Assembly: GCF_901709675.1 (NCBI RefSeq)
Contig: NC_051092.1
Location: 10,434,491-10,498,490 of the forward strand
DNA: 64,000 nucleotides
Direction: 5' to 3'
DNA from: Syngnathus acus
Taxonomy: Eukaryota > Chordata > Actinopteri > Syngnathiformes > Syngnathidae
The notes beneath the pieces are model-generated. The model was not told the DNA's origin, did no database searches, and worked only from the letters and a program-made list of their open reading frames with translations. Of the stretch, positions 12,301 through 26,355 are shown piece after piece; within the stretch, counting starts at the first letter, position 1; each line of letters starts with the position of its first letter. The translations under genes and the position numbers were made by a program.

Positions 12301-15300
12301 GAGTATCACCTGGAAGAGCCTCAGGGTGGGTAAAAGAATCTGTCTATAACGGTCCATAGGGCTGGGTATGAAGCCTGACGGGTCCCTCATCATCCTGTAC
12401 CCACCAACAGACATATTCAAGTCAGTTGGAGGAGGAGAGGTGTTTCTAATGAAGCAGTAATGCGTGTGACTTTAACCTGTGAGCTTCACTGTCAGGTATC
12501 ATGTCAAACACTTGACACTCAATTAGCTGTGCTACCAGACCACAGCGAAGTAGTTCGATAGCACCTTGGTTCGTCTTGGCCACACGAGTCAGCAGGGCCT
12601 GTAAACACATCGCTGGCGTTGAGCCTTCTTACCAAGAAACTTTGGTGAACAAATACATAGAATGGCTCCTCACCATCTTGCTCTCGTATATGTAGAGTGG
12701 CTTGAGGAGGGGAGGCTGAGGTGTGAGCAGAGCCTGCAGGGCTGTGTCATCCTGTCGAAGGCTCTCCACTAGCGAGCGCAAGTAGCCACTGTTGCAAACA
12801 TACACCAGCCACTGGTTCTGGCGGTCGATGGACAGGATTCGGTCAAGCACCGCCAGTGCTAGCATCTGAGAGACATTATTGTCATTGGATAAGATTTCAG
12901 CGATACCTTGACTTACACGTATCTCCCATGACCAAGCTCAAAACTCAAACTGGATTGATTGTAGAAAACTCGGGGGGTACAGACACTTAAACATACCCTG
13001 CTAATTTCATGGCCGTCACATGCATCCCTGCACACCACCTCCATTAGTGCTCTGCCGTAGCTCTCAATGATAGTGAGGTTCTCTCGCTGTAGTTTGGAAA
13101 AGCCATCTTCAGGGGCTGTGAGACGCTCCCACATTGCCTTCCCAGCTAGGACACACCGAGAAAGTGAAGGGGATGATTAGATTTATATAACAAAACTAGG
13201 TTAAATGCTTAATAAAAAACAGATGATCAGATATGTGTGCGCTTATGTTTGGTTTACCGGATTGTAAAGTATCTGGTTCCTCAGGCTTTTGGGCAATTTG
13301 AAGGTAGTACAGCAAAGACCCATACAAATATGCACGTAGACGCTGGTACCCTCCACCTTAAAATGTAGAAGACAATCTTACAAATTGCGTAAGCAGAGTT
13401 TGAAGGTGATGGAGGTTGATAACCACCTGTAGAAAGGATGAAATCCAGCAGCTTGCGAAGGATAAGATGAAGGGCGGAGTTTGCTATTGAGGCAAAACCA
13501 GATGAGGATTCTAATCCGGCCCCTTGTGGATGTTCGGACAACACTGATTGGCTGAGGTGGGCAGTCAGGGTGAAGACAGCACCAGCTACAATGGACATCA
13601 GTTCTCCCGCTGCATCCTCAGATAAAACCTAGGTGACAAAAGTACATAAAAATAAGTGGAAATTTCATTATTCACATGTATGTATGTATGTATGTATGTA
13701 TGTATGTATGTATGTATGTATGTATGTATGTATGGGGGGGAGGGATCATTATCAACCTTGTCATGCAGGTCTAATAGCAGGTCTCTAATGATTAGTTGTC
13801 TCTCTTCAACTGCTATAAGGTCAGCAGGGCAAGCGGTCAACAGCGTCTCCACTAGGCTCCTCCAGGACTGCAGCGCATGTCTCTTTGCACTGAGACTTCG
13901 TCGGACACGGTTACGTTCCACCACCTGCTGTAGGATGGAGTTCACCTCCTAGGAAAACATAGTGTTTTAATTTAGGTTAAACGATGCAACGCATGATGTA
14001 CTCCGACCTCATACGAAATTAAAAAGTAAAATCATGGTCCTGTATATTTTCAGTTCACGTACCTCCATTAACAGTGGTCTCTGTCCTATCGCGGCCATCC
14101 CTTGCAGAGCATTCACCTCAGCAACCAAAACTCTATGGAGCAACTGTGAAAGACAATTTGAATATGATAATTTGGTGAGGTCTTCACAGCGCCATAAATT
14201 AAACCAACAAACCCACCTTCACATTGCACACTGTGTGTCCTTGCTCGTTGACATGTTCACAGTTGGAGATGACTTGTTCTATCTGAGTGCGCTCAAAAAA
14301 GTCCAGCTGCAGCAGCTCAGGCATGTCTTGGCTGAAGTCGATGGCATCCAACACACTCAGCAACTTCCTACGTACTGGTTACATCAAACAACAAGTGGAC
14401 AAGTGGTTAAGTCCATCACCTGAGATGACCAGGCAAAACTTAGTATTCATGACATTCCCGGCTTTTCCCTTCACCTCTGAGAAGTGGGAGGAAAAGTGAA
14501 AGAAAAAAAAATATTGAGGGAATTGATTTTGTCAAATTAAATGTGTAAAATATGCTGGTTTCAGTGTGACATGTTTTTACTGGAAATGTGAACAAAATTA
14601 TACATACCTTTGGAAACATAGTCAAAATGTAAGAATCCGCTGACTGATCTAGTTTCTTCCTCCATAGCGGTTTCTCCTTCAGCTAAAAAGAAAAGTATCA
14701 ACAAAAGCATATAATAGTTAGTTTTATTAAAAAAATAATAAAAAACTTTTTTTGTTAAAGAAATAGTAGTATTACAGATTGTGTATAGTAGTAGTGTTTT
14801 TCCACAATCAATAGACACTTTACTCACAACAAATTATGATGAGACCATTGTTCTTGAACTTTAGGAACACTGACACTGTAATAAATATTGTTTTAAACCA
14901 TTGGGAACCTTGTACTTTAACCTCCGCGAGAAAGGCAAATTTGTCATTTTTGTATATAAACAGGATTAAACAATGGCTGAGGGTGGGTCATGGGCCAAGA
15001 AAAATGATTACCGGCATAAATTGTGCATATTATGACAATACAATACAGGATGTTTTGGTCTTGGACAAGGTCTGTAGGTCTACTATAAAAAATAATAATA
15101 ACAACAATTTCAGTCATTATATTATTCAAAGTTTTAGTCCTGTTTCTAAGATACTGAGCAAGTGGATGAATGGATAAAATTACACAGCGACATATGTAGC
15201 ACCTGCATGCTGCGAGTGTGGCTGGTCATCAAGCAGCAGGTTTACGAGGCGCTGTGTATGTGAGCGCTGGCGGTTCAGTGATGTCACCCTTAGCTCAATT

Positions 15301-18300
15301 GCTGCTGTTTTCATGAGCCAGGACATCTGGGACAGTGCAGCAATCTGGTCCCCTGAGAACACCATGCATCAAAACAAGATTTTCATACAAAACTTGCAAA
15401 TGTAACTACAGTTCTATAAATCCTGAATGACCAGCAGAGGCGGGGCTGAAAGCACTAAACGTTGTTCCCTTCATGCATACACAGTTTGAGTATGCATACC
15501 AAAAAAAAAGTCACCTGTGAACACTGGATGACCAGAGACAGGCAAATGTTCTGGTGTCACCAGAACGTTTTTGTATGCTATCGAACTCCGTATGGGCGAA
15601 TGGAACCTTCAGTCCTTTAAGCACTGCCTCTGGCGGTCAATAGAGCCAAAATCATGGATGTACTTGCCAGGGAGGATGAATGGTAGGTGCTGCAGATGTG
15701 AGAAAAGAAAGTCCTGGCTTGTCCTTAAATAACGCATTGTGGGTCCAGATGTTTCAGAGCAAGCGCACAGCTGGTATATCACCTGTGAATACAATAAAAG
15801 AACATTCACGAAGACATTTAAGAGCACCCAATCAATCGCCATTGTGAAGTACCAATTGTTAAGGCACTCTACGTGAAAGGCGAAAGCTTGCCTGGTAGCA
15901 GAGCTCAGCCAGGTGTGGAGCCTTTTGAGTGAGGGCAGGGCCTGATCTTTTCTCAGTGCCTCTCTGCAGGAGACTCAGGATAGCATGCAGGCAACTGCGT
16001 GGGCACCCTAACACACCTGCAAAATACAGCTATTAATGCACTGCTGTAGTTAGGATTCGATTTTTTGCCGGATATCACAAAAGAAGGTCCTGCGATCAAT
16101 GTCAACATCTTCACCTGGATCTTGAAGGTTGGTGGAGGACACACGCTTCTTGACGTCATAGCCCAGTAAATACAACGCCAAATTGGGCGTCTTCATTTCC
16201 AAAGAGTTGATGAGAAGGTTTAGGATATGAACCTGTGTTTCATGTCGGATTTGTGCCACCTTCTTTATGGCATCTGCATCTAGAAGTGTAAAGAGTCTGG
16301 TCATGGCAAATAATGAAACACATTTTTTGAAGAGGCAAGACAAGAACCTGGTGATGCACCATTTTCTGTCTCAGTTCCTTCTTCTGCCTCGTCATTATCC
16401 AGACACTCCACAAAGCCTGCCATCAGCTTGTCACTCACAACCTAAGGGAACAGAAAAAAAGTTAACTTGATCCTACCTAAGACATGACCCACAGCTGTCA
16501 TCTAATATAATTACATTGATAAATGCTAAGCAACCTAGCATGAAATCTGATGCGATAGAAACACAACCCAAGATTTTGATCGACACTATCAGAGAATAAG
16601 TCAGGTTTTTGTTCGGATAATTTTCCATTTTGTGCCAAGAATCAGATGGGGAATATTCTTCTAATATTTTAGTTTTGTTTAACAACATCACCAATATCTT
16701 TATGAGACACTAGAATATACCTGGTCATATGTAAAATCTCCAACAAGCCTTTCTTGAATGTTTGGGTAGTTTGCAATGCGGCGGAAGATCTTGGCACTGT
16801 GGAAGGCAGCCTCAGGGTTGGAGTCATTGTGGTAGAGATACCTGACAGCAAACAAAATCATATGAATAATTTGAACAGCGCACCACCACCAGTTTTGAAG
16901 ATGAGCGCCGGGTTCATTTTTACCTGGCCACATTCACAATGTGATCTGCTTTGCGGGTTTGAGGACTGACCCCCTGCAGAAGCTGCTCTAATGGGGACAC
17001 CAAAAGAGAAGCCTGGCTTTCCCTGAGGAGATCCATGAACACCACCTCCTTCTGCAGGGTCAGGTCTAGTAGGCAGAGGCAGTGCAGTACTGCAGATTCC
17101 AAATGCTTCTTGCCTGGAAGACAAGATTGCATTGCATCACACTCAAAACAAACAGTCACAAGCTTTATCAATGAGATTGTGACAGCAGCCTGCATGCTCT
17201 CTTACCAGGAAAAGGGGCATAGGTGTCCAGCTGGCGTACCCCCTCCTCTAGCACGCTGAGGCAAAGCGCCAACATGGGCGAGTCATTGAGCAGGTGGAAC
17301 ATGATGCTGTGGCCCGGTGGCTTGTCAGCTGGGACTTGCTCGCCCTGCAGCTCCACCATCTCTTGGACAAAGTCTGACGGCTGCGGCTCGTAATCTCGCA
17401 GCAGCTTGTGGAACACTTCGAGCGCAGTGTCGGCTACTTCCCACTGGCAAAAGGCAAAACCGAATGAGTATACGTGCGTAAAATCTATGAATAGAAACAA
17501 TGAGCTGCAGAACACCTTCTCTTCTGGACGTCGATATGCTCTGGTGGGGAAAGCTAGGAAGACGGTGTCACGCAAGAAATTCAGGTATGGCTGGAAGCCT
17601 GGCACACGCAGCCCTGCACCCAAATTGAGGGGAATGCTGCTCTCCACCAAGGTACTTATTAGATGACAGAAGCCTCGTGTCAGAGGGTACTCCTCACAGC
17701 TCGACTCAATCTCATTAAGCTCCACCTGAGAGAACAGAATAAGAAAGCAAATTGCCCGGCAAATGAGGTTGGCGTTTGTATAACAATCTTCAAGGTATTG
17801 GAATGTCATTATGTTACCGATGAGTACACATTAAATGATGTGCACCTGTCTAATGAATATGTTTGAAGTCCTATTTTATTTACAAAAATGCCACTTACAA
17901 AATGTATTAATACACTTACATATTTCTCTTTAGCAAAACGCTGATCTAGACACTACGCGAGTGTATCAAGTTGACTTACCTCAATTCCTGCCGCCTGTCT
18001 TTGTCCTTGAGCACGGACCGTCTGAAGGATCTGTAGCAGGAAAATAAAACTATAAGGTATCCGTCTAAAATTTTCTATTGCAAAGACTGCCTGCCTCCAG
18101 CATTTTGAGGCAGTCCGGAGCCCTACTTAAATTTAATCCTTTGTTAATTTCACATCACAAATTCATATTCGGAGCATTTAACCATTTGACAATAGTCCTG
18201 AATGCATTTAGAAAAAATATACTAAAATGTTCAACCTGTGTGTACTCTAGTGACTGCCAGAGTGAAGCGGCAATTTCAGGTGATTTGCCGAAGGCTGCCA

Positions 18301-21300
18301 GGCAGCGAAGAAGCTCAGCTTTTAGGACAGGTGGAACACTGCACTGAAGCAAACCCAGCATCACCACCACAGGAGTCCACTGGGGGTGCTCACACAATGC
18401 CAGGCGAGCATTTTCACTCTAGAAAAAAACAAGAAAACATACACATTTCCACAACGTTCTCAGGTCAAAGTGTGCCTAAAATATCATAAAATGGACAAAC
18501 AAAAATACCCATGCAATTATTGTAGTGAGTAACTGCAAAAATGATGTAAGTCCTTCCAGTTCTCGTTGAGTGATACCCCGAAGCGATGGGTGACGATAAT
18601 GAACTGCATCAGGGTTTGGTAGGTCTCGCCGCAAATTCTCATGGTAGAGCATGAGGGAGTGGAAAAAATGCTCCCATGATACTGGACAGCCTGCGACTCC
18701 CTGGATGTTATCAGCTGCATGAAAGGACATGAGAATAATTGGTGTCCAATGTTATGTGATAATATGCACTAAAATTAAAATAATCAGCTTGAGGTGAAAA
18801 CTTTTATTTCGTTCCTCTTACCATGTGAAGGTCCGTTGGTTTTTAGCAGGCTGAAGCAGTAGTGTGCACATTGAGGACCATTGGCAAGACCTTTCAGCAT
18901 CCGCAAATAGGAGATGTAGAGTGTGGAGGGCAGAAGGTCCCCCATTTGCCGCACAAACTTGGACAGAACCACCTACATTCAACGCATCAAAAGAAAAATT
19001 GAAAATTGACAACAAACAGAACTCATCTAAGGAGGTATAGGTTAAGACTTTGATGGTTATGCTGATAATATGGAAAAATAATATTACCTGTTTATGTGGA
19101 GGCCTTTGCAGTGCCATTCCCAGGTAGGATCCTTGCAATGGGTTGTGCTGAAGGGGCTCTGTTGGACACCAGAACTCCAGGCCCAACTCCATCCCAAATG
19201 GATCCTTATTGTAGAACTCTCCTATCTGGAAAAAAAAAAAAAAAGGGTAACACTGCTGTATAAAAATGTTTTGACTTTGAAAGTTGAAACACTATCTTGA
19301 GTTAAAGCACTAGTCTTTGAGGAGATTGTTGGATTATGTAAAAGCAACATTAAATCACATTTGGAATAAAATACGTTTTTGAAGATGTAGCTGCTGTGAA
19401 TTCCACCACTGACATTTTAGAATAAATTTAGAGTTGTGGTTTTAATTTGAAGTAATCGACAATGACAAAGCGTTATCCTATTAATATTGAAGATTATACT
19501 TGTAAAATCGTGAGCGTAAATAGAGTATGTATTATGTTAAGTGTGTGCGTGTGCCTTCGTAGGAGATTTACAAGCATCATGAGGTGGTCCAAGTCTTTGC
19601 GCAGTGATGATGGAGGCTCATTGTCCATTTGTAAAGACATATGCATCAAGCGGGCATCCTCATCGGCACGGTTACGGAGATGCTTGACCTACAAAAGCAT
19701 TCAAAACCAAACCAACTTAATTAAACTTGGCGAGGAATGTCTTCAATCTTTCACTACAACAACAAAAAATGTGACAGCTCACCTTCATTGACATTAGTGC
19801 CAGAAAATCTGTGATGAGTGAATGGAGGCGGCGGATGTAAAACTCCTCCAGGAAGAAACTCTCACAAGCGAGCATACCCTCTTTAATAAAGAGGAAGACA
19901 TCTCCCAGGACAGCCTGGTCTGCCAGCGCCTCGTCTGCCTCGGTGAACTCCACGAGGACTGGCCAGAACAAACGTGAAATGTCTTCCATTTCAACAGCAC
20001 CTACATCAAATCTTGTGGTAATCTAAATATCCCAAAAAGATGTGATCCTAACCTGCACCTTGTGGCAGCTGGGACAGCACCCTCAAAGAAAGAGCCCAAG
20101 TTAGGCGACACACAGCCTGCAGGCCAGGAAGCTTCCATGGCTGGCTGTCCATCAAACGACTGTGCAGTGCTGACACATACTGTCTCTCTGAGAGCAGCGG
20201 TAGTGCCTGGAGCAGATCTGAAGATGGAAAAACACACACTTATAATTGAGTTACAATCAATTCGGTCAATCATGTCGAATTTCATATTGAGGTTGAATTG
20301 TGTAGAAATCGCACTGAGGATTGCAATACTTGCAGCATCCCACAATTATTTAAGTCTTAACAGCAGCTGAAATGAAAATGGAGAGCATCACAATGGTTGG
20401 AATCACTGAATGGGTAGGCTGGAGCTAGGCTGAATGATATGTTGTACTCTGTTTATTTTGACGAACCTTTCATCGAGGGCATAAAAATATAAAGAGATCT
20501 ACACAAAGCTATGCACTGATTTTCTACGTTTAGTTAATAGCTAATACAATATTTGAAAAATAACTTTTCAAACTGTTCTAAGCTTCAACAATTCTCACCT
20601 TCTCTATCTTCAGTGCCTTGCTCAATGAAGCTGACATCCAAACAGTACATCAGTGCCATGGCCAGAGCCAGGTTCACACTATCCAGCGAGCCATCAGCTT
20701 GAGCCGATACTGTCTCCAAGTAGCCGATGAGAGCCAGGGTGTCATCTTTAGTTAAAGGTGATTGGCAGGTCCATGCAAACAGGCTGTCTGCAAGGGCCTG
20801 CCTGCATTCTTTAATAAGGTCTGAAACCTGGGGGCGGGGGGTCAAGTTGGTATCATGTCAATTCCAACCGGAAAGATCAACCATGACAAAATAATAGTTT
20901 AAAAAAATAGATGTACTCCTACCTCCTTTCGGTGCTTTTCATTGCCCAGGCCTCGCTCCTTCTGCAGCCGCTCAAACTCACGTGTCAGATTGATCTCATT
21001 TATTAAGGTCAGGATGCGCCTGGTCAATCCCTGGCTCATCAATTCATCTGTGAAATGTGTCGTCAAAGACACCAGCTCTTCACTAAATGAGGCGGGAGGC
21101 AGGGGAAGAAAAGCAATCAAAAACTTTTTTAAAATAACGGCAGAGATCGTGAACGATCCATACTGTATATGCAGGAGCTATTGAAACAACCTGCAGAATA
21201 ACTGTCAGCAGTTACCTGAGGTCCAGAGTGAATGTCTTGCCGTGACGTGACTGGATAAGTGTGCGCAGAGAGTTGGCCACACAAAGCTTTCCATCCCAAT

Positions 21301-22750
21301 AGAGGAGCACTGCCACCAAACCACGTGTCAAACCTGGAAAGTGGGACTGTTGCTGCTGAGCTGGGAGGGAAAAAACACAGACCGTCAAACACCATGACTG
21401 TAAACAGCTCCCTAGTGGATTTTTGTATCTATTCAAAAAGGTTTATGCTGTTGTTTTTGTAAGGACCTGCCAACAAAAGCTCCACAGCTGCCAATTCTCC
21501 AATGTCAAATAAATCACTGACGATGAAGGCCTCTGAAAGAAGGTGCTCTGGAAGGAGTCGGGACCCCTGCTGACCCTGAATGGCGATGCCTTCTGTGCTG
21601 GCTTTCCGCACCTTCTCTCTCTGCTCTGCACTTTTTGGCTAGAAATGAGAAAGGAGAGGATGTTGTATGTGCATCATGTGGGGTACTGTAGTAAAAACGC
21701 ATGCAATACAATGACGCTAGGGGGGGTTATAATAAATGCATGGCCTCACCGGGTTTTTAAAGAGGGATAGAAAGTGTGGCTTGTGTTTTTTCAACTGAAG
21801 GTCGAGCAGATGAAAGCTCTCTGGCTGTCTTCTCAACACAGCGCCCTCCACTGTCTCCCATAGTTCCTTTAGTGGCCTCCACAGACTGGCTCCTACATAA
21901 TAATAGGAGATGTCCAAGGTCAGGTACACAACATACACTACAGAGGACATCCAGCTTTCAGATGACATTTCAGGATGAACTTAAAATTCACATTAACCTT
22001 TGTAGTTTAAGTTAATTTGACCCCCTCATAACTTGTGAATTCACATGTAGACTAGTAATGAAAATCGTTGTGGATATTGTCGTTGCGCTCGAGAGAACCG
22101 CAAAATCAACTAAAATATTGAAATGTAGTGTTATTCTTTTCACTAACAAAACCGATCTGAGCAAATAAATAACTTCAACATGGTCAGCTAAACGGGGTAG
22201 TAGTGAAATCCTTCTTACTTCAATATAATAATTTTAAAAAAAAATGTTGGGCATTTACTACTTCCATTGATTTAGCATCATGTTTGTTCGGTTGCCTCTA
22301 TTTCTGCAGAAAATCAACAGGCGTTCATCCGACAAGTACTCAACAAACCAAGTAAACAGACCAGTGACGGACTTCTCATAAAATATTTTACTATTGTAAG
22401 TACTTGTTGAATTGAGCTGCTGCGTTGACATGGCGTATGCGAGTATGGAGACAATGAAACGCCACCCAGACATGTAGTTAATTATTATGAGTTAAGATTT
22501 CATCAAAACAAGTCAAGCTAACGCTATGTCTCGGTATACGTATTAGCAGCGTTAGCCTAGCAGCCCAAGCATGAGCGCAGGGCTCACCATGCGGTAGTTA
22601 CTTTAGAAACACAAGGAAATCATGTCTTCAAAAGATATAGAAATATAGATCGAAAGGCTTTATTCCTGTGTTATTGCCCGATAAATGAATACAATGAAAC
22701 GTTCCAAAATTGTGGTTCATACCCGAATTTACCGCCATCTGCACCGCCAT
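9375..22750 (-). CDS. nup205: Nuclear pore complex protein Nup205
   Basis: Nup205 is the large alpha-solenoid scaffold of the inner ring of the nuclear pore, a partner of Nup93. About 40 exons follow the human protein from end to end. The start ATG at 22750 gives MAVQMAVNS, spliced to [20 protein letters not shown] (near 21890). Later landmarks are [19 protein letters not shown] (about 21330), [19 protein letters not shown] (19170), [15 protein letters not shown] (18870), [19 protein letters not shown] (18690), DTYAPFPGK (17220), [14 protein letters not shown] (16180), [20 protein letters not shown] (15320), [11 protein letters not shown]-like (13130) and [17 protein letters not shown] (12700). 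It ends [14 protein letters not shown] with TGA at 9375-9377. No break was found. One intron, between the exons at 15668 and about 15354, appears to use a GC donor. The gene is head-to-head with agk. Confidence 0.95.
13677..13733. repeat. (TATG)n microsatellite in a nup205 intron
   Basis: About 14 perfect tandem TATG units, ending in a run of G. On the minus strand it lies just downstream of the donor of the exon coding [17 protein letters not shown]-type sequence. It should be variable in length. Confidence 0.95.
15428..15639. mobile_element. MITE-like element in a nup205 intron
   Basis: The two ends are imperfect inverted repeats of about 29 bp. The left begins TGACCAGCAGAGGCGGGGCT. The right, read in reverse complement, begins TGACCGCCAGAGGCAGTGCT. 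The interior has no coding sequence but holds short inverted pieces around GGTGTCACCAGAACGTT. The element ends 28 bp from a nup205 splice donor. The superfamily and target duplication could not be settled. Confidence 0.6.
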
Positions 22751-23295
22751 GACACAATGCGAAGGGTGGGCGCGACACTGGGCCGTCCTTTAGTGCCTGT
22801 ATGAAATTCAAAACATCAGAGCTTTCTTTAAGATATTCATTAAATAATGTTTTTCTTAACCATGTATTTTAAATGGATGCTCAAACTGTGATTTTATTTC
22901 GTAATAATTGAAAATATGACAACAAATTCTTACAAATCTATCAGGCAGAGTCTTGGGATTCTTTTTTTATAGGAAATCTATTCCACCATTGCTCGCCGTA
23001 AATTTTCAATTTATAGATTATTCGTTACACTTTAATGTATTGATATTTAAATTTGATATAATTATTGTCGTTTTCCCGATTTTAAATACGCCTCACACTG
23101 GGATCGTAATAATACTAGATGTGGAACCAAAGTTCCCATCATTTTATGTTGAGTCCAGCCGTAATATTTTGGTGTAACACCTCCACGTTGGTGACAAGCG
23201 GTGACCGCTGCAAGTGAAGTTAACCTATTTTACGAATCAAACATGTTATAGCAGTTGTTATTTTATCTTTTGTGCTGTATAGACTTGACTGTTCA
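22751..23295. promoter_or_regulatory. Divergent promoter region between nup205 and agk
   Basis: The two start codons are only 545 bp apart on opposite strands, so this interval must hold both promoters and 5' UTRs. The CCGCCAT motifs at the nup205 start, read as ATGGCGG on the minus strand, resemble YY1 sites often found over start sites of housekeeping genes. No TATA box is evident. Confidence 0.5.
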
Positions 23296-26200
23296 ATGGC
23301 GCGGGTTGTGAAAGTTTTTCGGACATTGCGTAATCATTGGAAGAAGTCAACATTTGCTGTGTGCGTCTTAGCTTACGGAAGCCACTGGCTTTATGGGAGA
23401 CACTGGTGAGTAATCAGGATCAATCGGACAAAAACGCAGCATAAAACTGTATGTGTGACTTGGGTTTTATTAATATGATCGTTTTAGTGACAATGTTCTG
23501 CGAAGAGAGGCATGCCTGGAAGCTAGGGTAAGTCTAATAAAGTATACATTGATCATGAATTAAGTAGAAACTAAATAAAACGCTCCCAAATTTATTTGAT
23601 TTTTTTTATATATTGTCAGGAATTTGGACGACAAATAATAGCGCCAAATGAACGTTTAAAGAAGGCCACCGTGATCTTGAACCCTGCAGCTTGTAATGGG
23701 TGAGGAAGAGACTTCTATTTATAAAAACCCTATAATGTGTGCTTCTGCATAATTTTTTGCATAATTTGTTCACAGGAAAGCCAACAGTTTGTTTGAAAAG
23801 AATGCTGCTCCTATTTTACACCTAGCTGGCATTGAGATTACAATAGTGAAGGTATTTTTATATTAAAAACCTGACGAGACGTTCAGGCCACAATTATGAT
23901 GTAATTCCATATATGTGTGTGTGTTATATCCTTACAGATGGATTATGAAGGTCAAGCCAAAAAATTGATGGATCTCATGGAACAGACAGACATGCTGATA
24001 GTAGCCGGAGGGGATGGCACTTTGCAGGAAGTCATCACAGGCTTACTGCGGAGGTCAGATCAAGTAGGTTTGCCTGAGTTGTGATGATGAATAATACTTT
24101 TGAAATGTATAAATAGTGTTTGTACTTCATCCAAAACTGGTTTTATGTCCACAGGACTCATTCAGTCGCACACCAATTGGATTTATTCCACTTGGCTCTC
24201 AGAATGCTTTGAGTGCCAGTCTTTACATCCGCAGTGACAGCAAGGTCAAGTGAGTATTAAACTCTTCACAATAGATCTGAAAAAGTAATAAATGACCACA
24301 ATTTTACCTGTGTCACACGAATCAACTTGAGTGCCGCAAATAAGAAAAACATTCAAAACAATTAAAAACCGTTAAAACAATATACTGGTGGCAGCAATTC
24401 ACAGCAATATGTATATGGCAAATCACCAAAAATATGTTTAAATACAAATAAGGTACACACGCTGGCCTTCGCTTGAAAGTAGCTCTGAATCTTAGCCTAG
24501 CTGATAATGTCATGGTCCGAGAAGCTTGGGGATGGTTGGAACGTAAATTAATGGAAGTGCAGAAATGCTCATTCACAGACATTAGAAATACAGTCGGCAG
24601 ATACCTAAAAATTCATGCACTTGTTTAATTCCACGCTTGATGGGTAGGCAGGATATCCAAAGACCCAACTATTTGCATCCAAGCAATAAAAAGTGAAGAA
24701 TTATGTGACCGGAATAAAAAAATATTACAAGATTGATCCATGGGCAGTTGTGAAGAAAATTAGGGCAATTGACTTTTGGTCAGTTGTTTGATGCAGGAAT
24801 CCAAAATTGAGCAAAATTATATTGATAGCTTGTTGAATAGTTTAGCCATTTTTTATTTATCTATTTTTAATTGCCTACAAATGTGCAGGGACATTACGTC
24901 AGCAACTCTGTCCATCCTGAAGGGAGAAACCGTGCCTTTGGATGTACTTCAAATCAAAGTGAGAAACCTTATTTGAATGCATTTGTTTTGATGAGAAATG
25001 ATTTTTAGTCTGTGTTTTCAGATGAATTTAAATGTTCAGGTGTATGCTTTCAGGCGGAGACAGAGAAGCCCGTCTATGGCCTGATGTCACTGCGTTGGGG
25101 TGCTTTTCGAGATGTTTCTGCAACTGTTAGCAAGTAAGAGTTTGGTCACCTAAGTATTTTTGGGGGATTTTTTAGGGTATTTTAGTAGAGTGTCATGCAG
25201 ATAACTCCAAACCATCTTTTGTAAGGTTAAAGTGGCTGAATTAATCATCATATGACAATTCTACCAAATTAAAGCACCTTTTATCTCCCCTTTACATTCA
25301 TGATGTGAAATTTGTGCGTATAGCTTGAAATAAACCCCGTAACGATTTGCATAGATATTGGTACCTTGGACCACTGAAGACAATTGCTGCTCATTGGTTT
25401 CACACCCTTCAGGTAGGTTTGTCAGTTTGCATCAAACTTATACTAAAACATATGGTGTGGCCATCAGTTAGTCACTATTATAAACTGACATAGGAGTGGC
25501 CCTTACTACATGACGTCACAGTGAACTACTTGGCTCCCACACTTCGGCCGCCTGACTTGCCTCCTTATAAGCCTCCCAGACCCAACCTGCTCAATCGCAT
25601 TATCCGCAGACTGAAAAACTACTGGAATCCGCCTCTGGAAGGTATTGTTTACAATACGGGAGTGCTGACTACTGTGTCCCAAGAGTACTTTCACTCGCCA
25701 ATATTTTTTCTGCAGAGCCTCCAAAAGCAGAAGAACCGGAGCAATGGGAGGAAACGAAGCTATCATCAGTCGAGCTGTTTATTCAAACACACAACAAGAA
25801 CCCTGTTGAGCGCGTCAGTATAACATCAAAATTGGACATTTGGTGCACCTGTAACGCTTTCTCGCAATTCTTTCTCTTAATTTGTCTTTTTGTGAACTTG
25901 CAGCGCATAAATGACTCCATGATGATTTGTGCCGAGTCTGACGACTTCACAGTGGGCGAATTCATCACCGTCGGGTTGGTGTCACGGTCAACATTCACAC
26001 AGCAAAGTGTGAATGTACAAAAAAAAATCAACGTTCCCCTCTTCTTCTTCACAGAAAACAAAAACATAACGACCCGTCTGTTCTCACTGCAAATTCTACA
26101 AAAATGGAAGCCAGTGCTTGCCGGCTGCAGCTACCACAGGTCACTTCAACGAACCTTCCGCTACATGTGAAGTAAAGCAGGACGTGTCTTTCAGTTGACC

Positions 26201-26355
26201 CTTGTGTTGTCACTCTGTAGGACACTGGCAGCTTCTTCAACATCGACAACGAGGAGTACGAGGCCATGCCTGTGGAGATAAGACTGTTGCCACGGAAACT
26301 ACATTTTTTCATGAGTGCAGAGCGTCGACAAGAGCTTCTGTCACATACGCAGTGA
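23296..26355 (+). CDS. agk: Acylglycerol kinase, mitochondrial
   Basis: AGK phosphorylates mono- and diacylglycerol to lysophosphatidic and phosphatidic acid. It also serves as a subunit of the TIM22 carrier translocase in the inner mitochondrial membrane. Fourteen exons: 23296-23405, 23488-23527, 23620-23699, 23776-23851, 23938-24063, 24155-24249, 24889-24958, 25054-25133, 25355-25412, 25494-25641, 25716-25813, 25904-25974, 26055-26139 and 26221-26355. They give 423 residues against 422 in human. The N-terminus is basic with a hydrophobic stretch ([17 protein letters not shown]), fitting mitochondrial import and anchoring. The lipid-kinase core has [13 protein letters not shown] and the nucleotide loop GGDGTLQEV. 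The C-terminal [20 protein letters not shown] is typical of the family. An ATTAAA near 26571 may end the transcript. The gene is head-to-head with nup205 and tail-to-tail with dennd11. Confidence 0.95.
24250..24888 (+). other. Largest agk intron (intron 6)
   Basis: 640 bp of AT-rich intron between the exons ending SKVK and starting DITSATL. No gene, clear transposon end or conserved motif was recognised. Confidence 0.5.

Noticed and set aside
13598-13952. ORFs with repeated MYVC or YIHT units
   Set aside because: They read through the (TATG)n microsatellite.
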